Positions 1 through 8,916 of a stretch of 64,000 nucleotides of DNA are shown one piece after another. The translations under genes were made by a program, and so were the position numbers. Below the pieces are notes generated by a model that was not told the DNA's origin, made no database searches, and was given only the letters and a program-made list of their open reading frames with translations. Positions within the stretch are counted from its first letter, which is position 1. The number at the start of each line of letters is the position of its first letter. The DNA is from Oscillospiraceae bacterium (GTDB lineage: Bacteria > Bacillota > Clostridia > Oscillospirales > Oscillospiraceae), in contig JAFSLL010000148.1 in assembly GCA_017448455.1 (NCBI GenBank), forward strand, positions 1 through 64,000, in the 5' to 3' direction.

Positions 1-203
1 AAATCCATCAGTTCGCAGACGCTGCCTGCTCCGACGGAAAGAGGAAGCAGAATCGAAATCAGCGGATGCGGATTGAAGCCTTCCGAATACTGCAGCTCAT
101 ATCCGGCCCGGGAAAAGGCGCGCTGCATGGTGGTCATCAGATCCAGATGCGAAATCCAGACCGCACGTCCGGTCTTTTCGAAACGAAGCCTCAGTTTATC
201 CAT
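1..203 (-). CDS. DUF2344/TIGR03936-type protein, partial at window edge
   Basis: Only the N-terminal 67 residues are present; the rest lies left of base 1. The protein starts MDKLRLRFEKTGRAVWISHL and continues with a SEGFNPHP stretch, which matches the family usually encoded directly after the large B12-binding radical SAM protein, as here. The ATG overlaps the stop of that upstream gene inside ATGGATAA, so the two are probably translationally coupled. The family's role is not firmly known; a link to tRNA or ribosome-associated modification is only suggested by its partner. The identification rests on the N-terminal motif and on gene order. Confidence 0.8.
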   Translation of the reverse strand, partial: MDKLRLRFEKTGRAVWISHLDLMTTMQRAFSRAGYELQYSEGFNPHPLISILLPLSVGAGSVCELMD

Positions 204-2031
204 CGCATCTTCCCTCCGTCAGCAGTGCGGCCGCGCCGCAGGCGGAGCACTGTTTTCTGCAGTCGGGCGACAGCTCCGCGCGGTAAGCACGCTCCCGTTC
301 CCGGAGCAGATGGGCCTTGCGGACACCGACATCAATATGATCCCAGGGGAGCACGGCATCAGTCGGAATCTCGCGGTTTGCATAGAATGCAGGATCAATC
401 CCGCAGTCCGCAAACGCCTGCATCCATCGCTCAAAGGAAAAATAATCCGTCCAGGCATCCAGACGTCCGCCACGGCGGAACACCAGCTCAATCGCGTCCG
501 CAACCCGTCTGTCTCCTTTTGAAAGCACGGCTTCGATGAGACTGGTTTCCGCGTCATGCCAGTTGTAAGTGACATTTTTGGCCGTGATCGCCCCGCGCAG
601 GAGATTGACTCTGCGCATATACTCCTCGATCGGTACCTGCGCTTCCCACTGGAAAGGGCTGTGGGGTTTGGGAATGAAGCAGGATGTGGAAACCGTGATC
701 CGGACTCCGCGGTTTTTGTTCTTCGCATTGACGCGCCAGCAATGCAGCACGGCATTGGCCATCTCCGCGATTCCGAGGATGTCTTCGTCCGTCTCGGTCG
801 GAAGGTCGAGCATGTAATAGAGCTTGACATTGTTCCAGCCGCCCGCGAAGGCAATGCGGCAGGTGTTCAGGAGATCTTCCTCCGTCACGTTCTTATTGAT
901 GGCGTCGCGCAGACGCTGGCTGCCGCCTTCCACGGCAAAAGTCAGGCCGCTCTTGCGGACTTTCTGCAGACGCTGCATCAGTTCCATGGAAAAGTTGTCG
1001 GCGCGCAGGGATGGCAGTGAAAGCCCGATGCTGCGCTCCTCACAGTATTCCAGCAGGCCGTCACACAGCGCCGGCAGCTCCCGATAATCACTGGTCGAAA
1101 GGCTCAGAAGGGTCATCTCCTGATATCCGGTGTTCTTTAAAGCCTCAATGCCCTGCCGAATCAGGGTTTCTTTCTTTTTTGCGCGGATCGGCCGGTAGAC
1201 ATGTCCCGCCTGACAGAAGCGGCAGCCGCGTACACAGCCCCGGAAAAGCTCCAGGCTGACCCGGTCGTGAATCACTTCCGTTGAGGGAACGATCGGCTTT
1301 GTCGGGAACGGCGCAGCGTCAAAATTCGAGACAATGCGCTTGCGCACTTTTGCGGGAGCGCCCTCTCTGGGGGTGACAGAAGCAATATTGCCGTCTTCCA
1401 GATAGGTAACCTCATAAAGAGACGGAACATAAACGCCGCCGATCTGCGCTGCCTGCCGCAGAAACTCCTGTTTGCTCCACTTTTCCAGCTTTGCCTGCCG
1501 CAGGAGCGTCAGCAGCTCGTTGTTCATCTCCTCTCCTTCGCCAAGGACAAAGAGGTCTATAAAGGGTGCCATCGGCTCTGCATTGACGGCGGCAGTGCCT
1601 CCTGCCCAGACAAGAGGGAGCAGGTCCGGCCGGTCGGCGGAACGGAGCGGCAGACCGGCCATGTTGAGCATATCCAGAACAGTGGTATAAGCCATCTCAT
1701 AACCGACGGAAAAAGCCAGCGAGTCAAAGCGGGACAGCGGGTCGCCGCTCTCAAGCGCATAGAGCGGAATACCGGCCTGCTTCATCTCCAGATACATATC
1801 CCCCCATGGCGCGAAAACCCGTTCACACCAGACAAATGGGAGGCTGTTCATGGTCTCATAGAGAATGCTCATGCCGAGATTGGACATGCCGATCTCATAG
1901 GTGTCGGGGAAGCAGAAGGCGAGGCGAATATCCACCGCGTCTCTGTCCTTCATGATCTGGTTGTACTCTCCGCCCGTATAACGCGCCGGCTTCTGTACGC
2001 GGGGCAGGATCCGTTCCAGTCGTTTATCCAT
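196..2031 (-). CDS. B12-binding-domain radical SAM protein (TIGR03960 family)
   Basis: A 611-residue protein. The N-terminal third (about 1-200) resembles a cobalamin-binding fold, with FCFPDTYEIGMSNLG near residue 35. The middle carries the radical SAM cluster motif CVRGCRFC (Cx3Cx2C), so it should bind a 4Fe-4S cluster and S-adenosylmethionine. The chosen ATG (MDKRLERILPRV) matches the usual family start and lies inside the end of the upstream TtcA-like gene (overlap 2024-2031); a longer reading to 2154 would run deep into that gene. It overlaps the downstream DUF2344 gene by 8 bp in the same way. The substrate of this family is unproven. Confidence 0.9.
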   Translation of the reverse strand: MDKRLERILPRVQKPARYTGGEYNQIMKDRDAVDIRLAFCFPDTYEIGMSNLGMSILYETMNSLPFVWCERVFAPWGDMYLEMKQAGIPLYALESGDPLSRFDSLAFSVGYEMAYTTVLDMLNMAGLPLRSADRPDLLPLVWAGGTAAVNAEPMAPFIDLFVLGEGEEMNNELLTLLRQAKLEKWSKQEFLRQAAQIGGVYVPSLYEVTYLEDGNIASVTPREGAPAKVRKRIVSNFDAAPFPTKPIVPSTEVIHDRVSLELFRGCVRGCRFCQAGHVYRPIRAKKKETLIRQGIEALKNTGYQEMTLLSLSTSDYRELPALCDGLLEYCEERSIGLSLPSLRADNFSMELMQRLQKVRKSGLTFAVEGGSQRLRDAINKNVTEEDLLNTCRIAFAGGWNNVKLYYMLDLPTETDEDILGIAEMANAVLHCWRVNAKNKNRGVRITVSTSCFIPKPHSPFQWEAQVPIEEYMRRVNLLRGAITAKNVTYNWHDAETSLIEAVLSKGDRRVADAIELVFRRGGRLDAWTDYFSFERWMQAFADCGIDPAFYANREIPTDAVLPWDHIDVGVRKAHLLRERERAYRAELSPDCRKQCSACGAAALLTEGRCDG

Positions 2032-2884
2032 TCTTCTCTCCATTTTCTTCCCGATCGTATTTTTCCAGGAAGCTGTGTGCTGCTCCATCCGTTTTGAACC
2101 CCGGGAAAGTATCCAGATGGACGGTATGAATACTGTTAAAGATATTCCGGTCAATCCCGGGGTTCTCTTCGCGCAGACTGCGGATCAGGAGTTTGATTTC
2201 CTGGCGCTTGCTGCTGCCCGCTTCCTCATCGGAGAGGTTTTCGGTGAAGCGGCAGGCACACTGGATAAAATGCAGACCGTTATAGCGAACCCAGGCGAGA
2301 ATCGCGTCTTCATGGACACAGTAAAGCGGTCTGATCAGCGTCATGCCCTCAAAGTTGGTGCTGTGCAGCTTTGGAAGCATGGCCTGCAGCTGGGCGCCGT
2401 AAAACATCCCCATCAGGGTCGTCTCAATCACATCGCTCAGATGGTGACCGAGCGCTATTTTATTGCAGCCGAGCTCCTTCGCGTGGCTGTAAAGGAATCC
2501 TCTGCGCATTCTGGCACAGAGATAGCAGGGTGAGCCGCCGACAGCGGCGGTGACATCAAAAATGTCTGATTGAAAGACCGTAATCGGGATATTCAGCCGT
2601 CTGGCGTTTTCCTCCACCATTCTGCGGTTTTCTTCGTTATAGCCGGGATCCATCACCAGAAAGACCAGCTCAAACGGCACATCGCTGTGACGCTGGAGCA
2701 TCTGCAGCAGTTTCGCATTCAGGAAAGAGTCCTTCCCGCCCGAAACACAGGCGGCAATGCGGTCGCCTTCCTGGATCATCTCATATTGTTTGACCGCATT
2801 GATAAAAGGACGCCAGATCGTCTTATGGAATTTCTTATTGATGCTCTGTTCAACCTGCTGATCAAAGCTCAGTTCTCTGCTCAT
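2024..2884 (-). CDS. TtcA-like tRNA sulfurtransferase / adenine nucleotide alpha hydrolase family
   Basis: A 286-residue PP-loop ATPase with SGGKDS at residues 48-53, which activates a tRNA base by adenylation. Cysteines at 120 and 123 (CYLC) and 209/211 (CAC) are placed like the Fe-S ligands of TtcA/TtuA-type tRNA thiolation enzymes. TtcA makes 2-thiocytidine at position 32; the exact modified base here is inferred. The start at MSRELSFDQQ has a GGGAA upstream; in-frame ATGs further upstream (to 3064) would add a basic, non-conserved leader. It is coupled to the following radical SAM gene by an 8-bp overlap, suggesting a shared RNA-modification operon. Confidence 0.85.
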   Translation of the reverse strand: MSRELSFDQQVEQSINKKFHKTIWRPFINAVKQYEMIQEGDRIAACVSGGKDSFLNAKLLQMLQRHSDVPFELVFLVMDPGYNEENRRMVEENARRLNIPITVFQSDIFDVTAAVGGSPCYLCARMRRGFLYSHAKELGCNKIALGHHLSDVIETTLMGMFYGAQLQAMLPKLHSTNFEGMTLIRPLYCVHEDAILAWVRYNGLHFIQCACRFTENLSDEEAGSSKRQEIKLLIRSLREENPGIDRNIFNSIHTVHLDTFPGFKTDGAAHSFLEKYDREENGEKNG

Positions 2885-3002
2885 GCGTTTCCCATTCCAT
2901 TTCATATTGTTCAAATGCATGATACCATGCAGGCAGGAAAAGTGCAAACAGAAATCAGATGCAAGAATGGAGACGCCGTTTTGACGTCTCCGCACATTCT
3001 CT

Positions 3003-3395
3003 TCATCTTTTTTTCTGTTTGTGCCGGCTCTGCTTCCAGCGCCGGATGGATTCTTCCTCTGCAAGGAGCTCCCGATGCAGTCGGGCAGCGGTCCAACTGC
3101 GATTATGGTCCGTCACGACAGCCTTCAGGCGAACGCTCTGCCCGTTCTGCCGCAATGTGTCCAGAAGCGTGTGAAAATCCTCCTGAGAGAGAGCATGCAT
3201 CAGCAGCATTTCATCCTCAAAGGAAGCCGCCTCTGATTCCGTCACGGAAACGCTTCCTTCCAGCAGTTCGCTGATCGTCATTCCCTGCCGCTCAGGCGGA
3301 ATTTCTCTGCATAGCAGGCCAAGCCGCAGAGCTGTCAGGCGAATCGCCATCCGTTTTTCCGGATCATGAATATTGAAAAGCAGCAATTCCGCCAT
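3003..3395 (-). CDS. DUF3783 domain protein
   Basis: A 130-residue soluble protein starting at an ATG with a strong GGGAGGAGAG site. The C-terminal half, with DEMLLMHALSQEDFHTLLD and a later AVVTDHNRSW, matches the small DUF3783 family of Firmicutes, which has no assigned function. The tail is very basic (KQSRHKQKKR). It lies between the EamA transporter and the TtcA-like gene on the same strand and could be co-transcribed with either. Confidence 0.75.
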   Translation of the reverse strand: MAELLLFNIHDPEKRMAIRLTALRLGLLCREIPPERQGMTISELLEGSVSVTESEAASFEDEMLLMHALSQEDFHTLLDTLRQNGQSVRLKAVVTDHNRSWTAARLHRELLAEEESIRRWKQSRHKQKKR

Positions 3396-3462
3396 GATTC
3401 TCTCCTCCCATCAAGCAGTGCAGCCGCTCCTGCTTTGTCGCTGAACGTCAACTCCCGTCCGG

Positions 3463-4344
3463 TCAGCTCTGCGATCCGCCCGCCGCAAGCACGCCTGTCT
3501 CTTCTCTTTTCGTCTTTTCGTCCCAGATACACCAGGCCGTTACCGCCGTAATGACGATTACGCCTCCGACCAGCGCAAACGGGCCCGGTCTCTCCCCGTT
3601 GAAGATCATCACCCAGACCGGATTGAGAATCGGTTCCGCGGCACTCAGCAGCGCGCAGGCAAGGGGCGGGCAGGTCGTTGAAGCCTTCACCAGAAGAATG
3701 TAGGAAATACCAAGCTGGAAAATTCCCAATGCGAGAAGACTGGATATGGTCACCGCGTTCAAAACGGGTTTCGTCACGATCACTACCGGCAGCCCGACCA
3801 GGAAGGCAAAGGTCTGTCCGAGCAGAATCGCGCTGAAGCGCTCATGGAGCTCCAACTTGCCAACCGCAAGATACATGGCCGCCATCAGCATTCCTGACAG
3901 AATCGCCACCAGATTTCCCGCAATGGAAGACGGGCCCAGCTGGTCAAAAAAGAACAGTGTAATGCCGCCCAGCACCACAAGGACCACTGCGAGATCCCTT
4001 CTGCGAATCTTCTGATGAAACAGGATCATTGAAAACAGCAGAATAAAGACCGGATCCGTAAACTGCAGCACGATCGCGTTAGCGGCCGTGGTCAGCTTGT
4101 TCGCCATTGTAAAACAGATATAGACGCTGCCTGTAAAGAACCCGCCCAGCAGCGTTTTGCACGTGAAACAGAAACGGTAGCGGCAGACCGCCATGTACAC
4201 GGCAATGGTCAGCCCTGCAATCAGGCTGCGAAGACTTGCGATGGCAAATCCATGCCAGGGCAGTACTTTCATAAGAATGCCGGCTGTGCTCCAAAGGACC
4301 GAACACAGGATCATCTGCAGGATACCGATCTGTTTCTTTTTCAT
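3463..4344 (-). CDS. EamA-family (DMT) membrane transporter
   Basis: A 293-residue protein with about ten hydrophobic segments arranged as two repeats of five, the drug/metabolite transporter layout. The N-terminus (MKKKQIGILQMILCSVLWST) and the internal AAEPILNPVWVMIFNGERP, close to the second-repeat signature of EamA proteins, support the call. The ATG at 4344 has AAGGAAGG seven to eight bases upstream; the longer start at 4377 lacks one. It is probably an exporter of an amino acid or metabolite; the substrate cannot be read from sequence. Confidence 0.85.
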   Translation of the reverse strand: MKKKQIGILQMILCSVLWSTAGILMKVLPWHGFAIASLRSLIAGLTIAVYMAVCRYRFCFTCKTLLGGFFTGSVYICFTMANKLTTAANAIVLQFTDPVFILLFSMILFHQKIRRRDLAVVLVVLGGITLFFFDQLGPSSIAGNLVAILSGMLMAAMYLAVGKLELHERFSAILLGQTFAFLVGLPVVIVTKPVLNAVTISSLLALGIFQLGISYILLVKASTTCPPLACALLSAAEPILNPVWVMIFNGERPGPFALVGGVIVITAVTAWCIWDEKTKREETGVLAAGGSQS

Positions 4345-4424
4345 TGAATCGCCTTCCTTAACGGAAATCAAGAGCATATATACCGCAATTCCTCTTTTCC
4401 GTCAAGCAGGAATCTGTGCAGCTC

Positions 4425-4916
4425 TCAGCTGCCCAGTTCCAGATAGCGCTTTTCAAGTCTTGCTGACTCTGTCCGGATATCATAACCGGCTTCCCGGACA
4501 AGCGTTACTCCTTCGGCTCTGTCGGTATTTTCGCTCATGGACAGGATCGCTTCAGCCCATGTCCCGGTTCCCTCTTCCAGAGAAACCCGGCAGGCATGCG
4601 GCATAATCAGGACCTCGTCCGTAACCCTGTCGGAGAAGACACATGGCAGGCCTGCCGCCTGCGCCTCGATCCCCGCGTTGCGGGCGGAAGAGAGGCCTCC
4701 ATTTTCTTTATGAATGACCCGGATCCTCCAGTCCTGCCCGGCGAACGCGTCGCACATTGCCGGACAGCTGTCAGGAGAACCGTCATCCACCAGGATGATT
4801 TCCAGGTTCCGGTATGTCTGCGCGCGGATGCTGTCCACGCAGCGCGCAAGATACTTTTCAACTTTATAAACCGGAACGATCACGGAGATCAGCTGGCTGC
4901 TTACAGGATCCGACAT
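4425..4916 (-). CDS. Chimeric glycosyltransferase remnant: GT2 N-terminus fused to GT4-like C-terminus
   Basis: An intact 163-residue frame that looks like two different enzymes joined. Residues 1-84 are the nucleotide-sugar-binding start of a GT2 enzyme (ISVIVPVYKVEKYL, then LVDDGSPDS, then GGLSSARNAG). Residues from about 85 (AQAAGLPCVFSDRVTDEV) to the end (GYDIRTESARLEKRYLEL) read as the C-terminal end of a GT1/GT4-type transferase, with its EAQAAGLPC donor-site motif. Both parents should be 300 residues or longer. The joint falls at GIEAQAAG, a string that can be part of either family. I infer an in-frame deletion between two neighbouring transferase genes; activity is unlikely because the GT2 acceptor half and DxD region are gone. 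Confidence 0.7.
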   Translation of the reverse strand: MSDPVSSQLISVIVPVYKVEKYLARCVDSIRAQTYRNLEIILVDDGSPDSCPAMCDAFAGQDWRIRVIHKENGGLSSARNAGIEAQAAGLPCVFSDRVTDEVLIMPHACRVSLEEGTGTWAEAILSMSENTDRAEGVTLVREAGYDIRTESARLEKRYLELGS

Positions 4917-5006
4917 TCTCTTATCCTCCTGTTGTAGTGAAAAAGCCGTTCATATTATTGTAACACATTCCACAACATGCCACAAGAAAATACTCTTCTG
5001 CGGGAG

Positions 5007-5774
5007 CTAACGGTATACTTCCACTTCCACAAACTGTCTGCCTTTTCGGGAGTTTCCGCCGAGTGCGCCAATTCTCCCTTTTCCATAACCGCGGAGCGAG
5101 ATGACATCGCCTTCCCTGACCGTTTCGTCCGGTTTCAGACAGACGCTGTAGTTCAGGTTCACCATTCCCTCCGCGATCAGCTTTGCGCAGGAAGTGCGGG
5201 AAAGGTTGAACATCCCGGCAGCAACCGCGTCCAGCCGCATACTCATGACAGACAGATTTTTCCGTTTCATTTCTTTCTTTGGAGCCTGAACGGTATCCAG
5301 GGGGATCGCTTCCGCTTTGACACTGACTCTTCCGATTCTGTCGATCGTCAGAAGATGCGGGAGTATCCCGGGAAGGCAGAAAACCGTCGCCGTTTCCCCT
5401 TCAACCAGAATATCCCCCAGCCGGTCCCGCTCGATGCCGGAGGCCAGCAGAGCCCCGAGATAGTCGCGGTGACCGGGTTCGCCAAAAAACGCGCGGAAGG
5501 AAACCGCACAGATGACCTCCTCCGCCCGGTCGGGAAGAAACCCGTCCTCCTCCAGGTATTCTTCCGGCAGGAAAAAAGCGACAGAACGCTCGCTGTCGGG
5601 GTAACCGCCAAAGAAACGCATGCATGTTCCAGGAGCCGGATGCAGCTGTTTCTCAAGAAGCATCCGCTCCGCCGGTGTCAAGAAGGCCGAATTCGTTATC
5701 TGCCCCTTGCGCTCACTTCGCCGACAGAGATCTTCCGCCCGTTTCAGCACTTCCCGGTTATCTGTTTCGTTCAT
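5007..5774 (-). CDS. ylmH: YlmH-type S4-domain RNA-binding protein
   Basis: A 255-residue protein. The N-terminal half has the YlmH pattern (GGYPDSERSVAFFLP, then a GIERDRLGDILV segment). The C-terminal 80 residues form an S4 RNA-binding domain (LSVMSMRLDAVAAGMFNLSR, then AKLIAEGMVNLN, then VREGDVISLRGYGKG). YlmH proteins bind ribosomal complexes and take part in rescue of stalled ribosomes or cell-division-linked functions in Firmicutes. The ATG at 5774 has GGAGGG nearby. It appears to be transcribed alone; the next genes are divergent. Confidence 0.9.
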   Translation of the reverse strand: MNETDNREVLKRAEDLCRRSERKGQITNSAFLTPAERMLLEKQLHPAPGTCMRFFGGYPDSERSVAFFLPEEYLEEDGFLPDRAEEVICAVSFRAFFGEPGHRDYLGALLASGIERDRLGDILVEGETATVFCLPGILPHLLTIDRIGRVSVKAEAIPLDTVQAPKKEMKRKNLSVMSMRLDAVAAGMFNLSRTSCAKLIAEGMVNLNYSVCLKPDETVREGDVISLRGYGKGRIGALGGNSRKGRQFVEVEVYR

Positions 5775-5887
5775 ACCTGTCCCTCCGATGAACACTGCCT
5801 GTTCTGCCGCCTCAGCTGCTGTGCCTGTATTATACGGCAAAAAGAGAACTGACGCAACGGCGCGGGACCCTGCAAAAGCGGTTTTTC

Positions 5888-5916
5888 TTGCTCATTATCC
5901 ACGACTGTGATACAAT
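5888..5916 (+). promoter_or_regulatory. Sigma-A-type promoter for DUF4230 gene
   Basis: TTGCTC (5888-5893), a 17-base spacer and TACAAT (5911-5916), about 60 bases before the DUF4230 start. Spacing is ideal; the -35 box matches 4 of 6. Confidence 0.5.
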
Positions 5917-5974
5917 GTCATCCATCCACAGTGAAAAGCAACACAATGGAAATCACGCGAGAGGAGGAGCGCCG

Positions 5975-6658
5975 ATGCGCGACTCGAAGAAGAAAGTATA
6001 CCTCATCCTCATCATTGTGCTGTGCCTCGCCCTTGCGGTGTTTCTGATCTGGTACAGCGGCAGCCGTGCCGAGCCGGCGTCACCCGTGCAGGTAAGCCCG
6101 CGTCCTGCCCAGACATCCGCTGAGAGCGGGAAGTCAGGCCTGTTTCAGGTGGAGAGCAGCATCTCCGCAGAAGTCATTCAGGAGCAGCTGCAGGATGTGG
6201 GTTCTCTTATTACGGAAGAGTATTACTTCACGGAAGTGGTCAGTTATTCCAGCGTGAAAAAACTCTGGAAAATAGAACTCGGCATCACGGAATCCGCCTT
6301 TCTGGCGAGCTATGACGGTGTTGTCACGGCCGGAATCGATTTCACTGCCATTCAGGTTGAGAAAGACGAAGAGAAAAAACAGATCACCGTCACGATGCCT
6401 GAGGCGGAAGTTCTGAATGTTGACATCGATCCCGAATCCCTGCAGCTCTATTCTGAAAAAACGGGCTTTCACAACCCCATTTCCGTCGAGGACTATAATG
6501 CGTCGCTGGTTACGCTGGAAGAACAGGCCCGGGAAAAAGCCCTTGACCGCGGGCTGCTGGAACGCGCGAACACCAATGCCGAGCAGCTGGTCCGTCAGTT
6601 TATCGGCGGTCTGATCGACACTTCGGAATATACGGTCCGGTTTGCTGACAGCAAGTGA
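5975..6658 (+). CDS. DUF4230 membrane-anchored protein
   Basis: A 227-residue protein with a short charged N-terminus (MRDSKKK), one transmembrane segment at about 8-26, and a long extracytoplasmic part with alternating beta/charged segments ending in helices, the layout of DUF4230 proteins. The ATG at 5975 follows GAGGAGGAG. It begins a three-gene plus-strand set with the multi-TM protein at 6670 and the serine hydrolase at 7568. The family's role is unknown; an envelope role is inferred from topology. Confidence 0.8.
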   Translation: MRDSKKKVYLILIIVLCLALAVFLIWYSGSRAEPASPVQVSPRPAQTSAESGKSGLFQVESSISAEVIQEQLQDVGSLITEEYYFTEVVSYSSVKKLWKIELGITESAFLASYDGVVTAGIDFTAIQVEKDEEKKQITVTMPEAEVLNVDIDPESLQLYSEKTGFHNPISVEDYNASLVTLEEQAREKALDRGLLERANTNAEQLVRQFIGGLIDTSEYTVRFADSK

Positions 6659-6669
6659 CGGAGGGAGAC

Positions 6670-7479
6670 ATGGAACAGAATCTGAAAAAAATCCTGATTG
6701 TGGTTCTGCTGGTATGCATTGCCGTTCTCTCGGCAACCATTCTGGCGGACCATTTCTCAAAACCCGACACCTATTCGGACATCATCGCGTCGATTGACAG
6801 TAAAGTGGAAACCGTCATGAAGCTGACCGGCACTTCCACGGCGGCATCCGCCGGGCTCTCCGCCCTGCCGTCCGATACCGGCACGCCCATCGCGGGAAAG
6901 CTGGCAGACTTCGCGGAATACTTTCTTGTGATCCTCTGTGTCCTGTATACCGAGAAATACCTGCTCACCATCATCGGAACCATCACCTTCCGCTGGCTGG
7001 TACCGATCGGCTGTCTGCTTCTCATAATCAGCCTCTTCACGCATGCGAAGACCTTCCGCCGCATTGCCGTTAAGGTTTTTGCCGTTGCAGCGACACTGGT
7101 TCTCATCATCCCGCTCAGCATCCGTCTCTCTGACGCGATTTACATCACCTATCAGGATTCGATCGACTATACCATCGCGTCAGCCGAAGAACTTTCGGAT
7201 GAATCACTCGCCCTGTCCGATGCCGGAGAGGACCGCAACGCGCTCTCCTCCATCCTGCAGGGACTTTCCCAGACGGCTGGCAACATCATAGACAAGGGAG
7301 TTGACATCGTTAACCGCTATGTTGAAACCCTCGCTGTACTGATCGTAACCTCCTGCATCATTCCGCTGCTGGTCATTGTCTTCTTTGTCTGGCTGCTGAA
7401 AGTCATTACCGGAGTGGATCTCAAGGAGCTCTTCCCGCAGAGAAAAGCTTCCCGCCATCCTTCCGTCCCGGATACCTGA
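6670..7479 (+). CDS. Uncharacterised multi-TM membrane protein
   Basis: A 269-residue protein with hydrophobic segments near 7-28, 83-103, 108-127, 137-158 and 221-248, and an extracellular-looking acidic loop between the last two (ASAEELSDESLALSDAGED). I do not recognise a named family. The chosen ATG has GGAGGGAGAC just upstream, and the gene begins 11 bases after the DUF4230 stop, so the two are almost certainly co-transcribed. Its position between DUF4230 and a membrane-anchored serine hydrolase suggests a cell-envelope role. Confidence 0.75.
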   Translation: MEQNLKKILIVVLLVCIAVLSATILADHFSKPDTYSDIIASIDSKVETVMKLTGTSTAASAGLSALPSDTGTPIAGKLADFAEYFLVILCVLYTEKYLLTIIGTITFRWLVPIGCLLLIISLFTHAKTFRRIAVKVFAVAATLVLIIPLSIRLSDAIYITYQDSIDYTIASAEELSDESLALSDAGEDRNALSSILQGLSQTAGNIIDKGVDIVNRYVETLAVLIVTSCIIPLLVIVFFVWLLKVITGVDLKELFPQRKASRHPSVPDT

Positions 7480-7567
7480 AACGCAGGCTGACAGGCAGTC
7501 TGTGAATACCCTGTCGGCATAGACAAAGAAACGACGCCCTATCGAATAACATGATGGAGAAGCTGAA

Positions 7568-8854
7568 ATGAAAAAGAGACTGATTGCCCTGCTGCTGACC
7601 ATGCTGATCCTCTGCGCGCCCCTGACCGCTTTCGCGGAAAACGCGGACGAGACCGGCGGAACCATTGAACCCGCGGAACCCGCCTTGCCCGCCGGAACCA
7701 CTCTGATTGACGAAGAAGCCCTCAACAGCTGGATGGACGGCTATATTGCCGAACACGGCCTGAACGGCAGCCGGCAGGATTTCTCCGTTGGCTTTTGCTA
7801 CACTGCCACCGGCGACTGCTGGTTTTATAACGCCGATACCTGGATGTACTCCGCAAGTCTTTACAAGGTCCCCGTTTCCATGCTGATTGCGGAGAAAGTC
7901 GCCGCCGGTGAGCTGACACAGGAAAGCATCATCATGGGGACCACGGTGGAATACCTGGAATCCACCGCGCTCGTTTATTCCAACAACACCAGCGGGCATA
8001 ACATGGTAGACTATCTCGGCGGGACCTACCTGGGCAAGTGCAGTGACATGACCATTCCGTATACAGATCTGTCGGAAGAGTATTTTGATCAGAACTTCTA
8101 TGATCTGAGCTATTATACGGCGCGCTATATGACCCAGGTCATGAAAACGCTGTATGACAATCCGGAGCGCTTTCCGCATGTCATGGAGTTTCTGCTCCAG
8201 GCTCTCCCGGACAACTACTACAACATCAAACTGGGCGACCGTTACGAGATCGCCCAGAAGTACGGTTCCTACGAAGAGCCGAACGGGAACAAGAACAATC
8301 ACTGCGCTGCGGTCATTTATACACCAACGCCTATCATCGTCACGGTTATGACCCGTAACGCCGATTACTTTGAAACGCGGATTGCCGAAGTAGGCTCCTA
8401 CCTTGCGGATTACTCCCTCACGCTGGATGCCAGGGCAGAACAGCTGCGCATTGAGGAAGAGGAACGGCTCGCCGCGGAAGCAGCCGCCGCCCAGGCAGCC
8501 GCAGAAGCGGCGGTGAGTGCCGGCAATCAATCGCCCGACCCCCCTGCTTCGGGAACAGGCGGATCCGGCATGAGCAGTGCGCAGGGCACGGAGGCACAGG
8601 CGCGCTCCTCAAAGCTTCCGATGATTCTGCTGGGACTCGCCGGACTCATCTTCATCCTGATCCTGGTCCTGCTTGTGATCGACCGGAGAAACACCCCCGG
8701 GGGAACGGGCAGAGTTGCTTCCCCCGCTGCCAGAACCGCAGTGAGGGAAAGGGAGCAGAGCAGAGCGTCCGAGAGTCCGGCACGGAAACCCAAAACAGAA
8801 AAGCGGGCAGACACACCAACTGCAGAGAAAAAGGAATACCGACCAAGGCACTGA
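7568..8854 (+). CDS. Class A beta-lactamase-like serine hydrolase, secreted and C-terminally membrane-anchored
   Basis: A 428-residue protein. Signal peptide at 1-23 (cleavage after AFA). The hydrolase domain has the SxxK active site at S97-L-Y-K100, an SNN at about 138 standing for the SDN motif, and a KYG string standing for KTG before VIYTPTPIIVTVMT, the usual last strand. An Ala-rich linker leads to one TM helix at about 358-381 and a basic cytoplasmic tail. Class A-type folds hydrolyse beta-lactams or act on peptidoglycan peptides. The altered third motif and the membrane anchor favour a penicillin-binding or peptidase role over resistance, but this is inference. Confidence 0.8.
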   Translation: MKKRLIALLLTMLILCAPLTAFAENADETGGTIEPAEPALPAGTTLIDEEALNSWMDGYIAEHGLNGSRQDFSVGFCYTATGDCWFYNADTWMYSASLYKVPVSMLIAEKVAAGELTQESIIMGTTVEYLESTALVYSNNTSGHNMVDYLGGTYLGKCSDMTIPYTDLSEEYFDQNFYDLSYYTARYMTQVMKTLYDNPERFPHVMEFLLQALPDNYYNIKLGDRYEIAQKYGSYEEPNGNKNNHCAAVIYTPTPIIVTVMTRNADYFETRIAEVGSYLADYSLTLDARAEQLRIEEEERLAAEAAAAQAAAEAAVSAGNQSPDPPASGTGGSGMSSAQGTEAQARSSKLPMILLGLAGLIFILILVLLVIDRRNTPGGTGRVASPAARTAVREREQSRASESPARKPKTEKRADTPTAEKKEYRPRH

Positions 8855-8916
8855 TCTTCACACCGCAGACGGAAACCAGGCTAATAAAAGAATCTGAGAG
8901 AAAGGGCGAATCCATT

